NCBI GenBank assembly: GCA_021234155.1
Contig: JAJEKV010000044.1
Coordinates: forward strand, 10,512,777-10,576,776
DNA from: Isoetes taiwanensis
Lineage: Eukaryota > Streptophyta > Lycopodiopsida > Isoetales > Isoetaceae
Direction: 5' to 3'
Length of the DNA stretch: 64,000 nt
In this document: positions 34,160 to 47,000 of the stretch, in pieces
Layout of the letters: every line of letters starts with the position of its first letter
Numbering within the stretch: position 1 is the first letter of the stretch
The notes under the pieces: generated by a model
The model's input: the letters and a program-made list of their open reading frames with translations, nothing else
The model's database searches: none
What the model was told of the DNA's origin: nothing
Program-made: the position numbers and the translations under genes

Positions 34160-37100
34160 TGGCCAAGTTCGATGTTAATCCCCGTAACGTGGCAAATGGA
34201 CCCGCGATTCAAGGAAGGAGACCAAATTCCTCATTGCCCCGCCGCGACAGATGCTCGTCGTGGAACTTCATAACCGTGGGACGCAACCAATCTCTTATCC
34301 CCGCATACCTAGGATGCAACCTTGTCCTTTTATTCTGCCCCCATTCATTACGATGAGGAAATGCCTCCTCTCCGTATTCAATGAATAACCCATCTCTCTA
34401 CTATTCAGTAGTAGCTCTGTTTTCCTAATGTAAACCATTCTACTCTAGAAATTCTTGTCCTTAATCTTCAATTAGCTAGATGCTTCTTCCATGTATCACT
34501 TTGAACCTCCACATGACTTTACCTACTGTTATCTCAACTTCTAGTACATCTTCACTCGTTCCAATTCTACACAAGGATATTCTATTATACTGGAATTCCT
34601 TTTAGTTGTTCTCTTATAATTATTCTAGTATATCAATCTAATAGAAACCAACCATTATTTTAATGCCTAAGCGTCTTTAAGTTCCCCAAATGAACTTACG
34701 GATTCCAAGGGATTATGTGAATATCCCAAAGGACAATACCACCCAAAGACCCCTCAAAATAGGCCTCCTCTATTCAGAGATCTTGTGTTCAAGTCTCTGG
34801 GGGTACGTCATATGTCCTCATGGACGCTGCTAATGTGCCATGAAGTATAGATGCTATCTACCTATCTATCTACTTATTAAAAAACGTCCTTCGTGAATTC
34901 AATTCACCATATTGTCCTAAGACATCGATGTCTTCTTCCCTAAGCCATACACCAAATCTTTAAACAGTTTTTCAGCTCTTGCTGCCTTTCAAGCTGAAGG
35001 TATATCTTTGCATGTTAGCAAAGACTAACCTTCATGTTAGGAAATAACCTTTCTATCCAAGTTGCTAAATATCATGTATCAGGGTCCTTTATTCCTTCTT
35101 TTCTTCAATATGTTTTCTAAGTCTATGATCGATTTTCAGTATTCCGACCCTTATGCCTGCCACAGCTACACATTTCACTCTTTGGCTGTGACCTTTATTC
35201 AGTAGAGTCACCAAACCATTTACTCCTTTACGTATTCATTAACCGTCTGGTGGCTTCTAAGCCGCTATTATATGTTCCCTATATTGTTAACCCACTTATC
35301 ATTCGGGGTTATGATCCAACGTTGTCCTACATCCTCGAAATGTTAGTCATTACATTTCTCTGTCATGATGTTATGCTACTGTTCTGGCATTCCAAATGAC
35401 TTGGCATCTTCATTTAAGCCATACTCATGGCCTAAGAGCGGGTGGGCCTTCGTATAAATCGTAAATTACCTGGAGTCATGAAGGTGCCTACCTGGTATTT
35501 TGTGAGCCTTTCTACAATTACTTATGTTTGGGATAACCCGGACTTGTATCAATGTTCGAGTCCTATATATGTTAACTTGCACCCCCATGTAACCCATGGC
35601 GTCGCCTCTGCCTGATCCAGGTATGGATCATGTGGGCAAGCTAGTCTTAGGTGTCTATGCAAGACACATTCGAACATTTAGCAGGTAACTGCTATTCGCT
35701 ACTTATCCTGGAATTGTACTATTGTAATATTCAACCCCCTCATCTTAAGCTTCATTCTTCTGGCCGTTGACATTTATTTCAAGTGCCAACTACGACATCA
35801 TACCTTAGCCTACAACAGATTGAATGTTGTTTACTCATTTCGAACGTGTCTCCAGACCCTTCATCAGTAACTTGGGATACGCTTGTCTTTCTCTCCTTGT
35901 GTCGCCACCTAGATTACCTCCCTAAGATGTTTATCGTATGTGTACATGGTATGTACATAATAAACATATCTTCACATCCCACAATGCTAGAGCTCTGCTC
36001 TTAGCTAAACTATAACTGTGGTAGTTCTTTCAAACAAATCCATCGCCTATGTACCTTTATGATATGGCTTCGCCACCTATTTCCCAAAGGGACAGGGGCC
36101 GACTCTATGTTGGACTTGTATATGTTGCCTATATTTTGATAGGGTCTCTAGCTACTTCAAGCATCCCTTTAGTGCCTTATGGTATTCCAGTCGTGTACAT
36201 ACACTATGATACCACCCATGGGATTATGCCATAATTCCGAAGGGTTACTACCCCACATGAGGAGCTCTTCTAAAGGCTTCTTTCGCTAAGGATCCTTTGT
36301 GTCCTCACTATCAACCATGCTTAGTCACAATTAACCTAATTTCTTAAGTTACCATGTTGACTCCAGTTTTTCATCAGTTTCAAATGTTTTCATCCTTGGC
36401 TCCCTTATAATGAAGCAGAGGCACTACAACCTCTTCGTTTTTTAATAGGAAACCCAATGTCTATATAATCTTAACCCTTCTGATCAATACACCTCGTCTT
36501 GATTCTTATCGAGACTTGCAATTGCTATGTATTGCCCTCTTCTCGGTTATTCCTAAAGGTAAAATCGCCAAACTCATCGTACTCCTTCTTTTCTTCCATT
36601 AGGGAGACGCGATATTTTAAACATCTTTTTATTTCCAAAACCAAATAAATGCTCTCAGCTTATAACGTTGAAGTAATTCATTGGTATCTACAACCTTTGA
36701 GTAGTTAGGCTCTCAATATCGGCTATTCTTCTATCTTTTAATATGATATACATCTGAATATCACAATTAACATCTTCGATCTCCTCACTAGTGTAGTATG
36801 AAATACTACTAAATCCTTCAAACATCTGAAACCACTACGTTGTTATTATAAGATATAGTAACATGTGTGCACCCTAAGTATAGACTCCTATGTACTTCGT
36901 TGACATAGCCACCTAGTTATGTTCATACTTGCCACCAAATTAATTCCTTAACTCCGTTAGTTGGTACCATAAACATGTTGTGGTTTTGACACCACACTTT
37001 CTAGACTCTCTAGCCTTCATTTGCCTTGGTCCTCAAGCTCTAGTCACAAATTCCACAGGGCAAATGCCACTCTAAGTCCTAGTGGATATACTTAACGTCT

Positions 37101-38134
37101 TGTATGGGATCTGAACTAAAAGTCCTATTATACACCCTTTCTTTTTCTTGCTATATTTTACTATTAAATGGTCCAAATACGCATATACCAACGCGGAGCT
37201 ACTCCTCGAGATACACACACGATACCAAGTCCAGAACACATTCTCCTGGCTGAGATGTTCATTGGGCACCTACCTTGTCCATACTCCAGACTTTGGTTTA
37301 TTCAAAGTCTCCCTCCAAATTCTCTATATTTGAAAAGTTGTTACAACAACTTTCAAGTCCCTCTTGTTAACCACTTGTCGTGTGGGTGTCGTGTGGGTAC
37401 TTTACTTGCCTCCCTAATGTATCATTAGCTGGGGGTCAACTTGCCTTCATAGTCTAGCTTAACCAAAGATCCAACATACCTTGCAACGTTTAGAGGGTTG
37501 CCCCTCCTCCTACCAATTGTCGCCTTCTCTTGACCTTGTATGGAAAGTACGTTCCACATATTTCTCCAGTCTGTTATCCGGCATCTCGATGTTCCCAGCC
37601 AATATAAGATGTCACCATTCCCTTAAATTATACCATGCATAATGGTCATGCATTTGGCCAACGTCATTAAGCGTATCCAGGTGACTATGTCATCATCTTA
37701 ATCATGCACACGCTTGCATCGTTATTGCACACCTCAGGAACATCAATCTCCTTACAAAACGCAACGTATGCGTAATTTTATAATCCGTAGTTTATGGATC
37801 CGCATCCTCATACAACATTATTCTCTACCTTTCCGTGCTATGCCTGCACCATCAGACCTACACTTCTAAAGTGGTTTCTCTCTCAGGAGCTGGGTACTCA
37901 TAATCCAGTTTCCACCTTAGTATAGTACCTCTCTAACGTAGTAGGTAGATAATCATAAACCACTTCTTCCTCGGATATATGGTGCTATATCCACTCTCCT
38001 TCTACGTTGAGTGGCAATATATATGCCGCATAATAATTCAATCCTCGTAATTATTAAGTCCAGTGTTTCAATCAGATACCAAGCATCGTCATACCAACTT
38101 TCTCGAGTATCCATCCAAAATAGGGATACCTTAA
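34160..38134. other. Internal region of the non-autonomous element, no gene recognised
   Basis: Nearly 4 kb without a frame longer than about 75 codons and without reverse transcriptase, integrase or protease motifs on either strand that I could find. Confidence 0.5.
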
Positions 38135-38419
38135 CACTCCTTATTCCCAACATTCAGCACTTCTACTTCAAGTAAGACCCCAGGACCTGCTCAGTCATCA
38201 CCATATAACAGGCTCAGGACAGACCAGGCATGGTCTCGATGCTTCCGCTGTGGACACCATAGTCACAACTGGCCTTCTCTGATACAGGACGATTGCATAG
38301 CCATAGCACTGCCGGATAGCGACCGGGGCGGTATCAATTACGTCGAATGTATATGTCAGCTGTACCTGTGCCCTGTAAATATAAGAGTGTCTGTATGTGT
38401 GATAAATTTACGAAAATAG
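38135..38419 (+). pseudogene. Gag zinc-knuckle remnant
   Basis: A 95-codon open stretch containing TPGPAQSSPYNRLRTDQAWS directly before CFRCGHHSHNWPSL (38240-38281). This is a CCHC zinc knuckle in which the last cysteine is leucine. Gypsy Gag proteins carry such a knuckle after a Pro/Ser/Gln-rich linker, as here. There is no capsid part upstream. It indicates that the internal region descends at least partly from a gag gene. Confidence 0.6.
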
Positions 38420-39067
38420 CAATAAAATAAATAACTAACTTAAATGTAAGAATATCGGGACGTCTGGTAAATGTGTAAACATAACCAATGAATTAATATG
38501 TGTCCTCATCTGACTGTAATCTATGCTAAAGATAGAGAGTGTGAGTGTGGAAAGATTAAAGATAATCGAAAGGAGCAAGCTATTTAAACACATAATCAAA
38601 TATGGAAGGAGATAAGTATGTATGTCTTACACAAACTTCTGAGGGAATAACGAGACTTAGATTAGGTTATAACAAGGTTATGAATAATAAATCATGAACA
38701 ACGTCTGTCTGTACTTAATATTAAAGTATATAGGTAAAATTGTCCGATACAGTACAATATATAGTTGTATTAAAGAGTAAGTATAACTGTCAAGGGCCTG
38801 TTAAACACTGAGGATAGGAACATACGAGTTCTTAAAACTGTAACAAAATAGGAAAACAAAATTTTGCTACAAAATTAAATTAGGGCTGGCTGTAGTGAAA
38901 TGAATTAGAAAGTGAAGCGGGAATATAATACACATCTTATATTATAATGTTATACTGTATTGAATGGATCAAGCCCTAATTTAAATGGCCGAAATCATCT
39001 GATTGAAATTGAAGGCCGAGATTTACAGCACAACTTTCCACTATCGTGATTAGTCATGATTTGATCT

Positions 39068-40402
39068 CTTAAGGGAAAAGGAAAAGGAAAGGGAAGGAAA
39101 GGCACGAGTAAAAGGGAAAAGGGAAGGGTGGAAAAAATAATAAAAATAGAGAGGGAGAAAGGGAAGGGAAAAAGGGCAACGGAAAAAGGAGAAGAAGGAA
39201 AGGGTGGGAAGAGGAGAAAAAAGGTAAGGGAAAAGGGTGGAAAGAAGGGAACGAACAAAGCACATGGGAAAAGGGAAAGGGAAAGGAAAAAAGAAAAAGG
39301 GAGATGGAAGAGGGAAAAGGGAAGCTGGAAAAAGGGCACGAGGAAAAGGGCAAAAGAGAAGGGGGAAAGGGCATGGGAAAAAAAAAAAGAGGGAAAGGGT
39401 GAAGAAAGAGGAAAAGAGAAGTGAAAAGAGAGCATCAAAAAGAGGAAGGGAAAAGGTTAGAGAGAAAAGGTGAGGAAAGCGGAGAAGGGAAGGGGAAAAT
39501 GGCATGGAAAAAGGGAAATCAAAAGGGGAAAAGAAAAAGAGAGGGAAAAAAGGAAGATAAAAAGGCATCGAGAAAAGGGAAAGAGGGAAAGGGTGGGAAA
39601 AGGGAAAAAAGGACGGGAAAAAGAGCATGGGAAAGGGGGAAAAAAAAAAAGAGAAAAGGGAAAAGGGAAAAGTGGAAGAGGGAAAAGGTAGAGAAAGATG
39701 GAAAAAAATAGAAAAGGGGTACATAAAATAGATGGAGGTGTGAATGGGAAGAGGCATAAGAAAAGGGAAAGGGAAAGCGAAAAATGAAAAGGAATGAGAA
39801 AGGAAAAGGGAAAAAGGGCACGGAGAAAAGCGAAAGGGTGGGGAAGGGATGAAAAAGGAAGGTGAAGGAAAAAAGAAAAGGGAACCGAAAAGCGGGGAAG
39901 GGAAGGGAAAAAAGTCATGAGGAAAAAGGGAGAGGAAAATGGCAAAAAGAGACCGAAGCACAGGATAAAGAGGAAGATGGTGGGGAAAGGAAGAAACGGG
40001 CCACACAAAAATGTGGGGAAGAGAGAAGAAAAAAGGGCATGGAAAAAGGGAAAGAAAAAATGAAAAGAAAGGGGAAAAGGAAAGGGAAAAATGGGAAGGG
40101 CGAGAAAAAGATGAAAAGGAAAGAGAAGAAACCTATCAGAAAAAGGGAAATGGGAAGGAAAAGGGAAAGGGAAAGGGAAAGGGAAAGGGAAAAAGGGGAA
40201 GGGAAAAGGGAAGGGAAGGGGAAGGGAAGGGGAGGGAGAAGGGGGCTAAAAAAAAACGAAAAAGGGGAGAAGAGAAAAAGATAACGTGTGAGAAAAATAA
40301 AAAAAAAATAAAAAAAGGAAAAGGAAAAAGGAAAGTATGTAGGATAAGAAGGAAAAAGGGAAAACACGGGATATAGCAAAAAGCAAAGGAAAAGAAAAGG
40401 AT
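39068..40402. repeat. 1.3-kb polypurine tract (G/A-rich low complexity)
   Basis: The plus strand is almost entirely A and G, built of GGGAAAAGG-type words with occasional pyrimidines. A clean (GGGAAA)n run lies near 40160-40195. Long frames on both strands (runs of Lys/Glu/Arg/Gly, or Phe/Pro/Ser/Leu in reverse) come from composition and are not genes. Confidence 0.95.
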
Positions 40403-41007
40403 ATTAAATGCACAACAACTTTTTATAGCTCAGCAACACTGGGCTTGGTTTCTATTATATGATTTATGAAAAGAAGTCTAGGCTGAATAGGTTTCCGTCC
40501 ACACAGGCTCTCAAATTATGCCTAGCAACGCTGGGCACTATTACTAGTATACACAGAAGTTAATATCATTAGAATGGCTTTCTACTAAACAGTGCGCGAT
40601 TAATAACTCTGTATTATAATATAAGAACAGATAGAACTTGCTTATATCTATATCTTCTATAATATAAGATTAGTTACACGTATGTATAAAAAGAATGATT
40701 TCTAAATTAGATAAACTCTGAACTCGTCACCACGAATGAAACAGTGAGAGTTTCACAAATCTTGACTGTTCACTTTTGACGGTCCTAAACGATGATCATG
40801 TCTGACCTATACCTCTACCTTTTATATATCGCACAGTTATAAATTACACGTTATAAGTCATTTCAAACTTCTTTACTTTGAACATGACAACGTCTGTGTG
40901 ACTTATAATCTCACGCTATCTCTTTAAGGAGGGGAGACTTCCTTCCAATGTACGATGTGTTGCCCTGCAACAAGAGTAGTCTTGATGCCGAGGACAACAT
41001 CATTTTT

Positions 41008-41020
41008 AAGGTAGGGAGAA
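41008..41020 (+). other. Polypurine tract (plus-strand priming site)
   Basis: AAGGTAGGGAGAA lies directly against the start of the right LTR, where LTR elements prime plus-strand DNA. Confidence 0.75.
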
Positions 41021-42604
41021 TGTGACGTTCCACATATTTATACGCCTTTTTGAGTATAAATACATGAAACGTCATTATGAATAATTAATGGCACATTAAT
41101 TATTCATAAGTTAAGGTTAGCTATGTTTATAATTCATTATTAAAGTGGAAACCTAACCTAAAACCCTAATTCGAATTTAGGACTTACCCTAATATTAAAA
41201 AGGGCTAAAATACCAAATTAGCTAATATTAACCAACCTAAAGTCGCCACCTGGCCCAAATCGATTGGGCAAGGCAGAGTTTCCAAATTGGGACACCCACA
41301 CCCCAATTTGCCCCAATTCGATTTAGGGCAATTGGAGATGGAGGAGGAGATGCTGCCCAACCCTAAGAGGCTGTTTGACCCTGTTCCAGCCAGAAGGATG
41401 GCGACCCAGAGGGATAGTGGAGCTAGCTATGGTTCCGGTTAGTACATAGTTAGCTTAGTTGTGATTCAAGTAGGTTAGCGCCTCTGTCAGGCTTCTTTGC
41501 TTGTCTCTGATGATGATTAACCCTTGTTTGATAGTTAGAAATGTTCTCAACTATTGATTATGCTCTGTGATGGATGGATGGATGTATCTTTGGTAGTATC
41601 TCTGTTAGTTCTTCCAGAGAGCAGGGATTAAGGGGGGTAGAGACCTCTGTAACCTATGTCATTAGTATGCTCCTAGTAGCTCCCGTAATACCCAGTAATT
41701 GCGGCCTGTGCACAAGATCCCACCGAGCTGTGGAATCTATGGCATGATTAAAGCACCAGATAAGGGGCCGTAGTGATGAAGTGTGGGGTGGGGTCTCGCC
41801 TGAGCATAAAAGGCTACGGGGACTCCTTCAGTGAGCTAGGCCTAATAGCCGGCCAGTGAACTAGGCCGGGTATGGGTCTGACACTCCCTGGGTATAGTGG
41901 TGTGATCATCCTGTACTTTGAGTAGATTTAGGGGAGTAGGTCAGGTACGGATGCGGGGGTCGCTGATGCGGCACGTATTCTCTAGCTCACCCATAGAATC
42001 ACTGCGATTCTGGAAAGGGACACTTCCCTGATCTGCCTCATCGGACGGGGAGATGTAACACGGAGTAGTCCCGAAGGGTGATGCCTTGGGATTGCGTCTC
42101 CGAAAGGCTACAATGGCGCCATAGCTTGATTCAGCTCATCTACAAAGTGTGCACAGGAGGGGCGGATGGAGTGGACAACCCTAGCCACTGTTCTATGCCA
42201 GCCAACGCCAGGTTATACCTCTGTCTGCTGATCTCTTGAGACCGAGCCGTCAGCCCATCCTCACAGGAGTCTGAGCCGGGGTAGAACCTGGGGTTTGGGG
42301 TGTTTTCCTTGGGACTAGATGCATCTTCTTTGCCGTTAGTACTTGGATGGATGTGCCACCCTTCATGGTGGTTATTTACGTATGATTTATGCTGTGTGCT
42401 AACATGTATTCACGCTTCCGCGATTTAGGAATCCCATTGAAGGCGTGGGCCGAATGACACCTCCGTGTCCTTCACCCGGGCATCTTTCTACGGATGGTCC
42501 GAGTTAGACGGAGGGCCCTGCTCATGGTGAGCTGGTTGCCATGGGAGGGAGAAGTCCCTGTATGTATACGACCGGAGCGCCGTATATGTTCAGGGAGCGT
42601 CACA
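41021..42604 (+). repeat. 3' LTR of the non-autonomous element
   Basis: Starts TGTGACGTTCCACATATTTA and ends GAGCGTCACA before the duplicated TAACC. The hairpin of the left LTR is kept at 41075-41109. About eight substitutions separate the first 330 bases of the two LTRs by eye. Confidence 0.92.
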
Positions 42605-42609
42605 TAACC

Positions 42610-43797
42610 CTTTTGTGGTTGAGCCATTTTTTCCTTTTATTGGGTCAATTCTTCTTTCTAGTTAGTCACGTCCTGCACAATAAGTGTATGCCTTGTTTGA
42701 CACTTGAAAATCTCATTTCTCTTGCTCTCCAAACAATTTGCTTCGTTTCTGATCAAACATCATGTACTAGAAAGCACTAAAGAAGGATGAAGCGAGTGAA
42801 GAATGGAGGGAAAGGCTATACGATAGAAAAAACGATCCAGTTAAAGACAATGGAAGAAGGTTGTACATATTTCAAATTCATTCTGAAGTAGAAAAGAGAT
42901 CGCATACCAAGAATAGAATCTACGACAATATTTATTTCAAAACTTGGGTTAATGAAAGTTAAAATTTGTGCGGAGTCTTATTAAAAAATCACCAGCCCAT
43001 GCTCATTTCTTTGTGAAAGCTAACCTTCAAGAACAGGTTTGTGTAAGCACACCACACTCTTTTCAAACCAGTAGACAATAGCAACTACAAAAGTACACAT
43101 TCAAACAAGAAAACTTTGAAGTTGGGATTCAATTTTTGGGACTAAAGATGGCAAGACAAAATCACTAACTTACCATAAATTGCCACAAGAGCAGATTCCG
43201 CTTTCAAATACATGGAACTGACTTGCATCACTGCGTGTTATAATGATAATTGCACAACAAATGGCCAGTTTCTCACTATGCATAAATAGTAAAAATTCAT
43301 TGTTAGATATGTCCTGCGTCGACCCAACTATTTCCTAGAATTTTCTGAGCTCTAGAGGTCCTACCCATAACCCATGGCCTTGATTTGTTCACTTTCTTTC
43401 TACATGCCCGGACCTACATAAATATTACCCATCAACACATAAACTGAAGGATCACCACTATTCAATGTTGCACTCGTTGAACATTTTTGATACAAGGCAA
43501 CCAGATAACTTGATAAAACTACATTATTTTGAAGCTGAGCATTGCAAATTTGCATATGAATGTCCTTTCCATCTTCCGAGGCTGCTAGACTGGTGCACGT
43601 CTTTAATGCAGCAACATAACTCGGTAAAAGTGGAGCAGCATGAATATAAAACCAACGATAAAGGATATAGCTTATGACATGTCAAACACAAATATTTCAC
43701 CCTATCCTACATCTTTATGCTCCTTGCACAATCGTCGTTGTCTGATGCACCCATAAATCATGTTTTCTTTCTTGCAGAATCGAGATGATTCGTGAAG
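42610..43797. other. No gene recognised
   Basis: Unique-looking AT-rich sequence between the retroelement and a duplicated segment. No supported frame. Confidence 0.4.
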
Positions 43798-44047
43798 AGC
43801 TTTGATGTCATGAGTTTTTGAGAGTCTGTGTGTCTAAATTGGTCCCTTCGCCATTCACGAAGTGGCTTCCAACTAATAGCAGTCCAAGAATATTTCAAAA
43901 GTATCTTCTGAGCCTTGCAACACGTTCTTTATAGAAGAAAAGTCTCCACGAGAGATTAATAGCATTTCTCTTCTGGTTTAGATTGATGTGACACAAGACG
44001 ATCTGTAACGGCACATAAGCTTTGATGTCATGAGTTTCTGTGAGACC
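43798..44047. repeat. 220-bp tandem duplication, second copy split by the inverted-repeat element
   Basis: Copy 1 runs 43798-44017, beginning AGCTTTGATGTCATGAGTTT. Copy 2 starts identically at 44018, is interrupted at 44048 by the 4.08-kb element, and resumes at 48125 (GTTGGTCCC, then CACGAAGTGGCTTCC) to about 48290. The rejoined copy lies beside the 3' end of a PPR pseudogene. Confidence 0.85.
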
Positions 44048-47000
44048 CATTAGGGCGGATTTGGGGTCTCAAAATGGCCCTTATCTTGGATGCCAGAATT
44101 CCATGTCATGTTTCTCGCGACCAATGATGTTTGCGCATTTTTTTCCAAAGTCAGTATTAGTTGGCAAGTAGAAAGAGGAGCAGGCTTACTTGGCATCCAC
44201 ATGGTGAAATTTCATAGGACATGTTTGTGCATTCATTGCAACCACATTAATGGCCCGCATTTTTCGAAAATCGTATCGCGGACCAAAATAATGGCTACTT
44301 TTCCCGCCTACTGTGCACATGCCCACATGCACCAACCACCTTTTCAAATTTTGGCACCAAGATTTCCATTGTTCACATTAAGCGCCCTTCACGTGCATCC
44401 TCTCGCTCCGGCTCTTCATTTGGAATCCAAGTCTCCAATAGTGTCTGTGTTTTTGCGGGGCGAGCATAGAGTTAAGCAACAACGGCGAGGCGAATGTTAC
44501 ATGCCATGTTTTTACTACCCAAATTGTCATTCTGAAGTTTTCCTACTTTTCAGCTCTTCCCATTCATCGTATTGCTCCACGCCATTCATTCTTACAATTC
44601 AACGACCGATCACGTATCTCTAATTGCATCCATCATTGCTCCTAGTACTCCTACATTGCTTGCGCAGTTCATCACTTACAAAACAATAAAGGCATGGCCG
44701 GTGGAAGGATATCTATCCATAGGCTTGTGGGTGAGAATGCTATCCTTAACGAAGGATGACTATGGAGTTACATCGCCCGGGGCGACATTCATACATAATG
44801 AATAGGTAGAACTATAGGGTTCAAAATAAATGCTATGGATAGTATATTGCAAAAAAAAAAAAAAGGGAAGGGAAGGGGGGAAGGGGTTTGAAGAGGAGGA
44901 TATTTGCAAATTTGCACCCTCAATAATACATGGATCACACCATGCTTGAAAATGCATATGCACTTTGTAAATGTGTAATGAGATTTCGGCGTCATGTGAT
45001 CCTTTTGCTTCTTTTTCTTCCCTCTTCTTGATTTATATTCACTCACTTTGAATCAAATATTTTTTTCTTTGGGCTATATTTATCGGATGTCTGGGGATTT
45101 GGGACTAGGGAAAAGCATTACGGCATCGTTGTTGTCTAACATATGGACATAAGAGACATGCTTTTCCAAGATATACATTCAGGGCAATGGGCATCTAGTT
45201 TTACGTTGTAAAATTGTGGGAGCCGAGCTTGAAAGTCGTCCCCATGACCTCGTTTAGTTTAATTGTGCAAGCCTTATGAGAATGGTGTCCTTGCAATGGA
45301 GAAATGTTTGATAAGGCGTGCATCCGGGGTTGTTGAAAAAATGAGTTACAAAATATTTGCTCCATTAGAGGTGTTTACTAATGCCACGACACAAAATGCT
45401 CCAAAGACATATTGTATAAAATGTCGCTTTCATGAGCCTTTGGATCAGTTAACTCAAAGTGTCACATATGGAAACATTGTTAGGTTTGATAAAATAACAT
45501 AAAAAATCTTATTTAATAAAGCTTTGGTTGTTGGTAAAGTGTTGGCTTATTGATTATGTGTTTGTATTTTGCTTTGGGACCCTCTTTGAAAAAGTTTAGT
45601 TCATAAAACATAATATAACTTGGAATGATACATATTTTATATGCAAATGGGAGACTATTGATGAGGGACTTGGTGTTATTATCTATTGACAACAAACAAG
45701 AAAGTGGATCACACCATGCGAATTTAGTATATTCCAACCTTTTAGCTTATACAAAATTAAGCTTGGTGTGATCTTTTTGGAAAAATATGACTTCCTATAG
45801 TAAAATTACTTTGATTATATTTTAATAAAAGAAATATATATGTGTCTTATTTGAAGTTAAGTGTGGATATGTGACGTGCTCATTTATTGATAAAGTGTTT
45901 GCTTTTTTGAAAAGGGCTAATAACTTTATGTACTACTAGAGTTGGTAAAGTATTTTAGATGCAAATAGGATGCTTGATGTGATCCTTCTTAAAAAAGGAT
46001 ATGCTCTTTGAAAAGGACTAATAACTTTATGCACTTGGGGTGGTAAAGCATTAAATGAGAAGGGGTACTTGTGTTTAATTTTAATTTGACAACAAATAAG
46101 AAAGTGGATCAGTGTGTTCCATTTTGTTTCATTTTTAATATTCGGCTTGGTGTGATCCTTCTTGAAAAATAATATGCTCTTTGAAAAGGGATAATGACTT
46201 ATGTACTTAAGAGTGGTAAAGCATTTTAGATACAAATAGGAATGAGTACTTGTGTTTAATTTTAATTTGACAACAAATAAGAAAGTGGATCACACCATGC
46301 TAATTTAGTGTGTCCCTTTTTTTTTTTGCATATGTATTATTCGGCTTGGTGTGATCCATCTTGAAAAAAAAATAGCTTTCAAGTAAAAAGGAAAGAAAGA
46401 AATATCTTATTTAAAGTGTAAAGTGTTAGTATATAAAGTGTTGGTTTATTAAAATACTATTTGTTTACGCTAAGTTGTAAGTTGAATATTTGTGTTTCTA
46501 TTTACTTTTTATGCAAGGATCACACCGGGTAATTTCTTATATGCAATTACTACAAGCATGAAGATTTCGCAGATCATATGATCCTCTTTAAACAAGGATG
46601 GCTTTGACCTTCAATGTTCATAAATTTTATGAATGTTTGCATATAAGAATGTCACATATCATATTTTCTTAAAAATGGTCATCAAATGGATAACTAGTCA
46701 AAGAGTTCTTCTACTACTTAAAGAGTTTCAAGACTCATTTTTGCTATAATTTAAATAGCAATAGAGTTTTAAAAGGAATCTATTGTTAAAGGTAGTCAAA
46801 GACTTCTTGTATTAGCGGTATCTAAACACAAACACCATAACCTTTGTACTTCAAGAATGTATAAACCCTTCACATTGCAAAGTATAATGTCATTTATTAG
46901 CATCTTCACGGACATTTCCCCTCCTTATTGGAAGCGGCTCATCTCAAGGAAGGCGTATTCGATTCGAATGCCTTCATCCTCTCTCAATCTCTCACAATAT

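Larger units (their letters stand above)
31502..42604 (+). mobile_element. 11.1-kb non-autonomous LTR retrotransposon (LARD-like)
   Basis: Two direct LTRs (31502-33079 and 41021-42604) bound a 7.9-kb internal region. Both termini carry TGTGACG...CGTCACA. The host duplication TAACC flanks the element (31497-31501 and 42605-42609). A degenerate tRNA-Met primer site (TGGTATCGAGCC) follows the left LTR, and a purine tract (AAGGTAGGGAGAA) precedes the right one. The internal region has no gag-pol: only a short zinc-knuckle remnant, a SINE, tandem repeats and a 1.3-kb polypurine field. The LTRs differ by a few per cent plus small indels, so the insertion is not very recent. It is probably mobilised in trans by a relative of the element at 53131, with which it shares primer site type and LTR motifs. 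Confidence 0.9.

Noticed and set aside
40150-40200. (GGGAAA)n as an interstitial telomere repeat
   Set aside because: The plant telomere unit is TTTAGGG; this lacks thymine and lies in a general polypurine field.
39050-40380. Very long open frames on both strands, up to about 318 codons
   Set aside because: They follow from the polypurine composition (Lys/Glu/Gly/Arg one way, Phe/Pro/Ser/Leu the other), overlap each other in several frames and have no domain character.
44090-44623. 177-codon plus-strand frame inside the inverted-repeat element
   Set aside because: No protein character, no family, and it overlaps the inverted terminus region.
45590-46590. CRISPR-like array
   Set aside because: Plant DNA with long, degenerate units of about 180 bp; repeats and spacers do not have CRISPR size or regularity.
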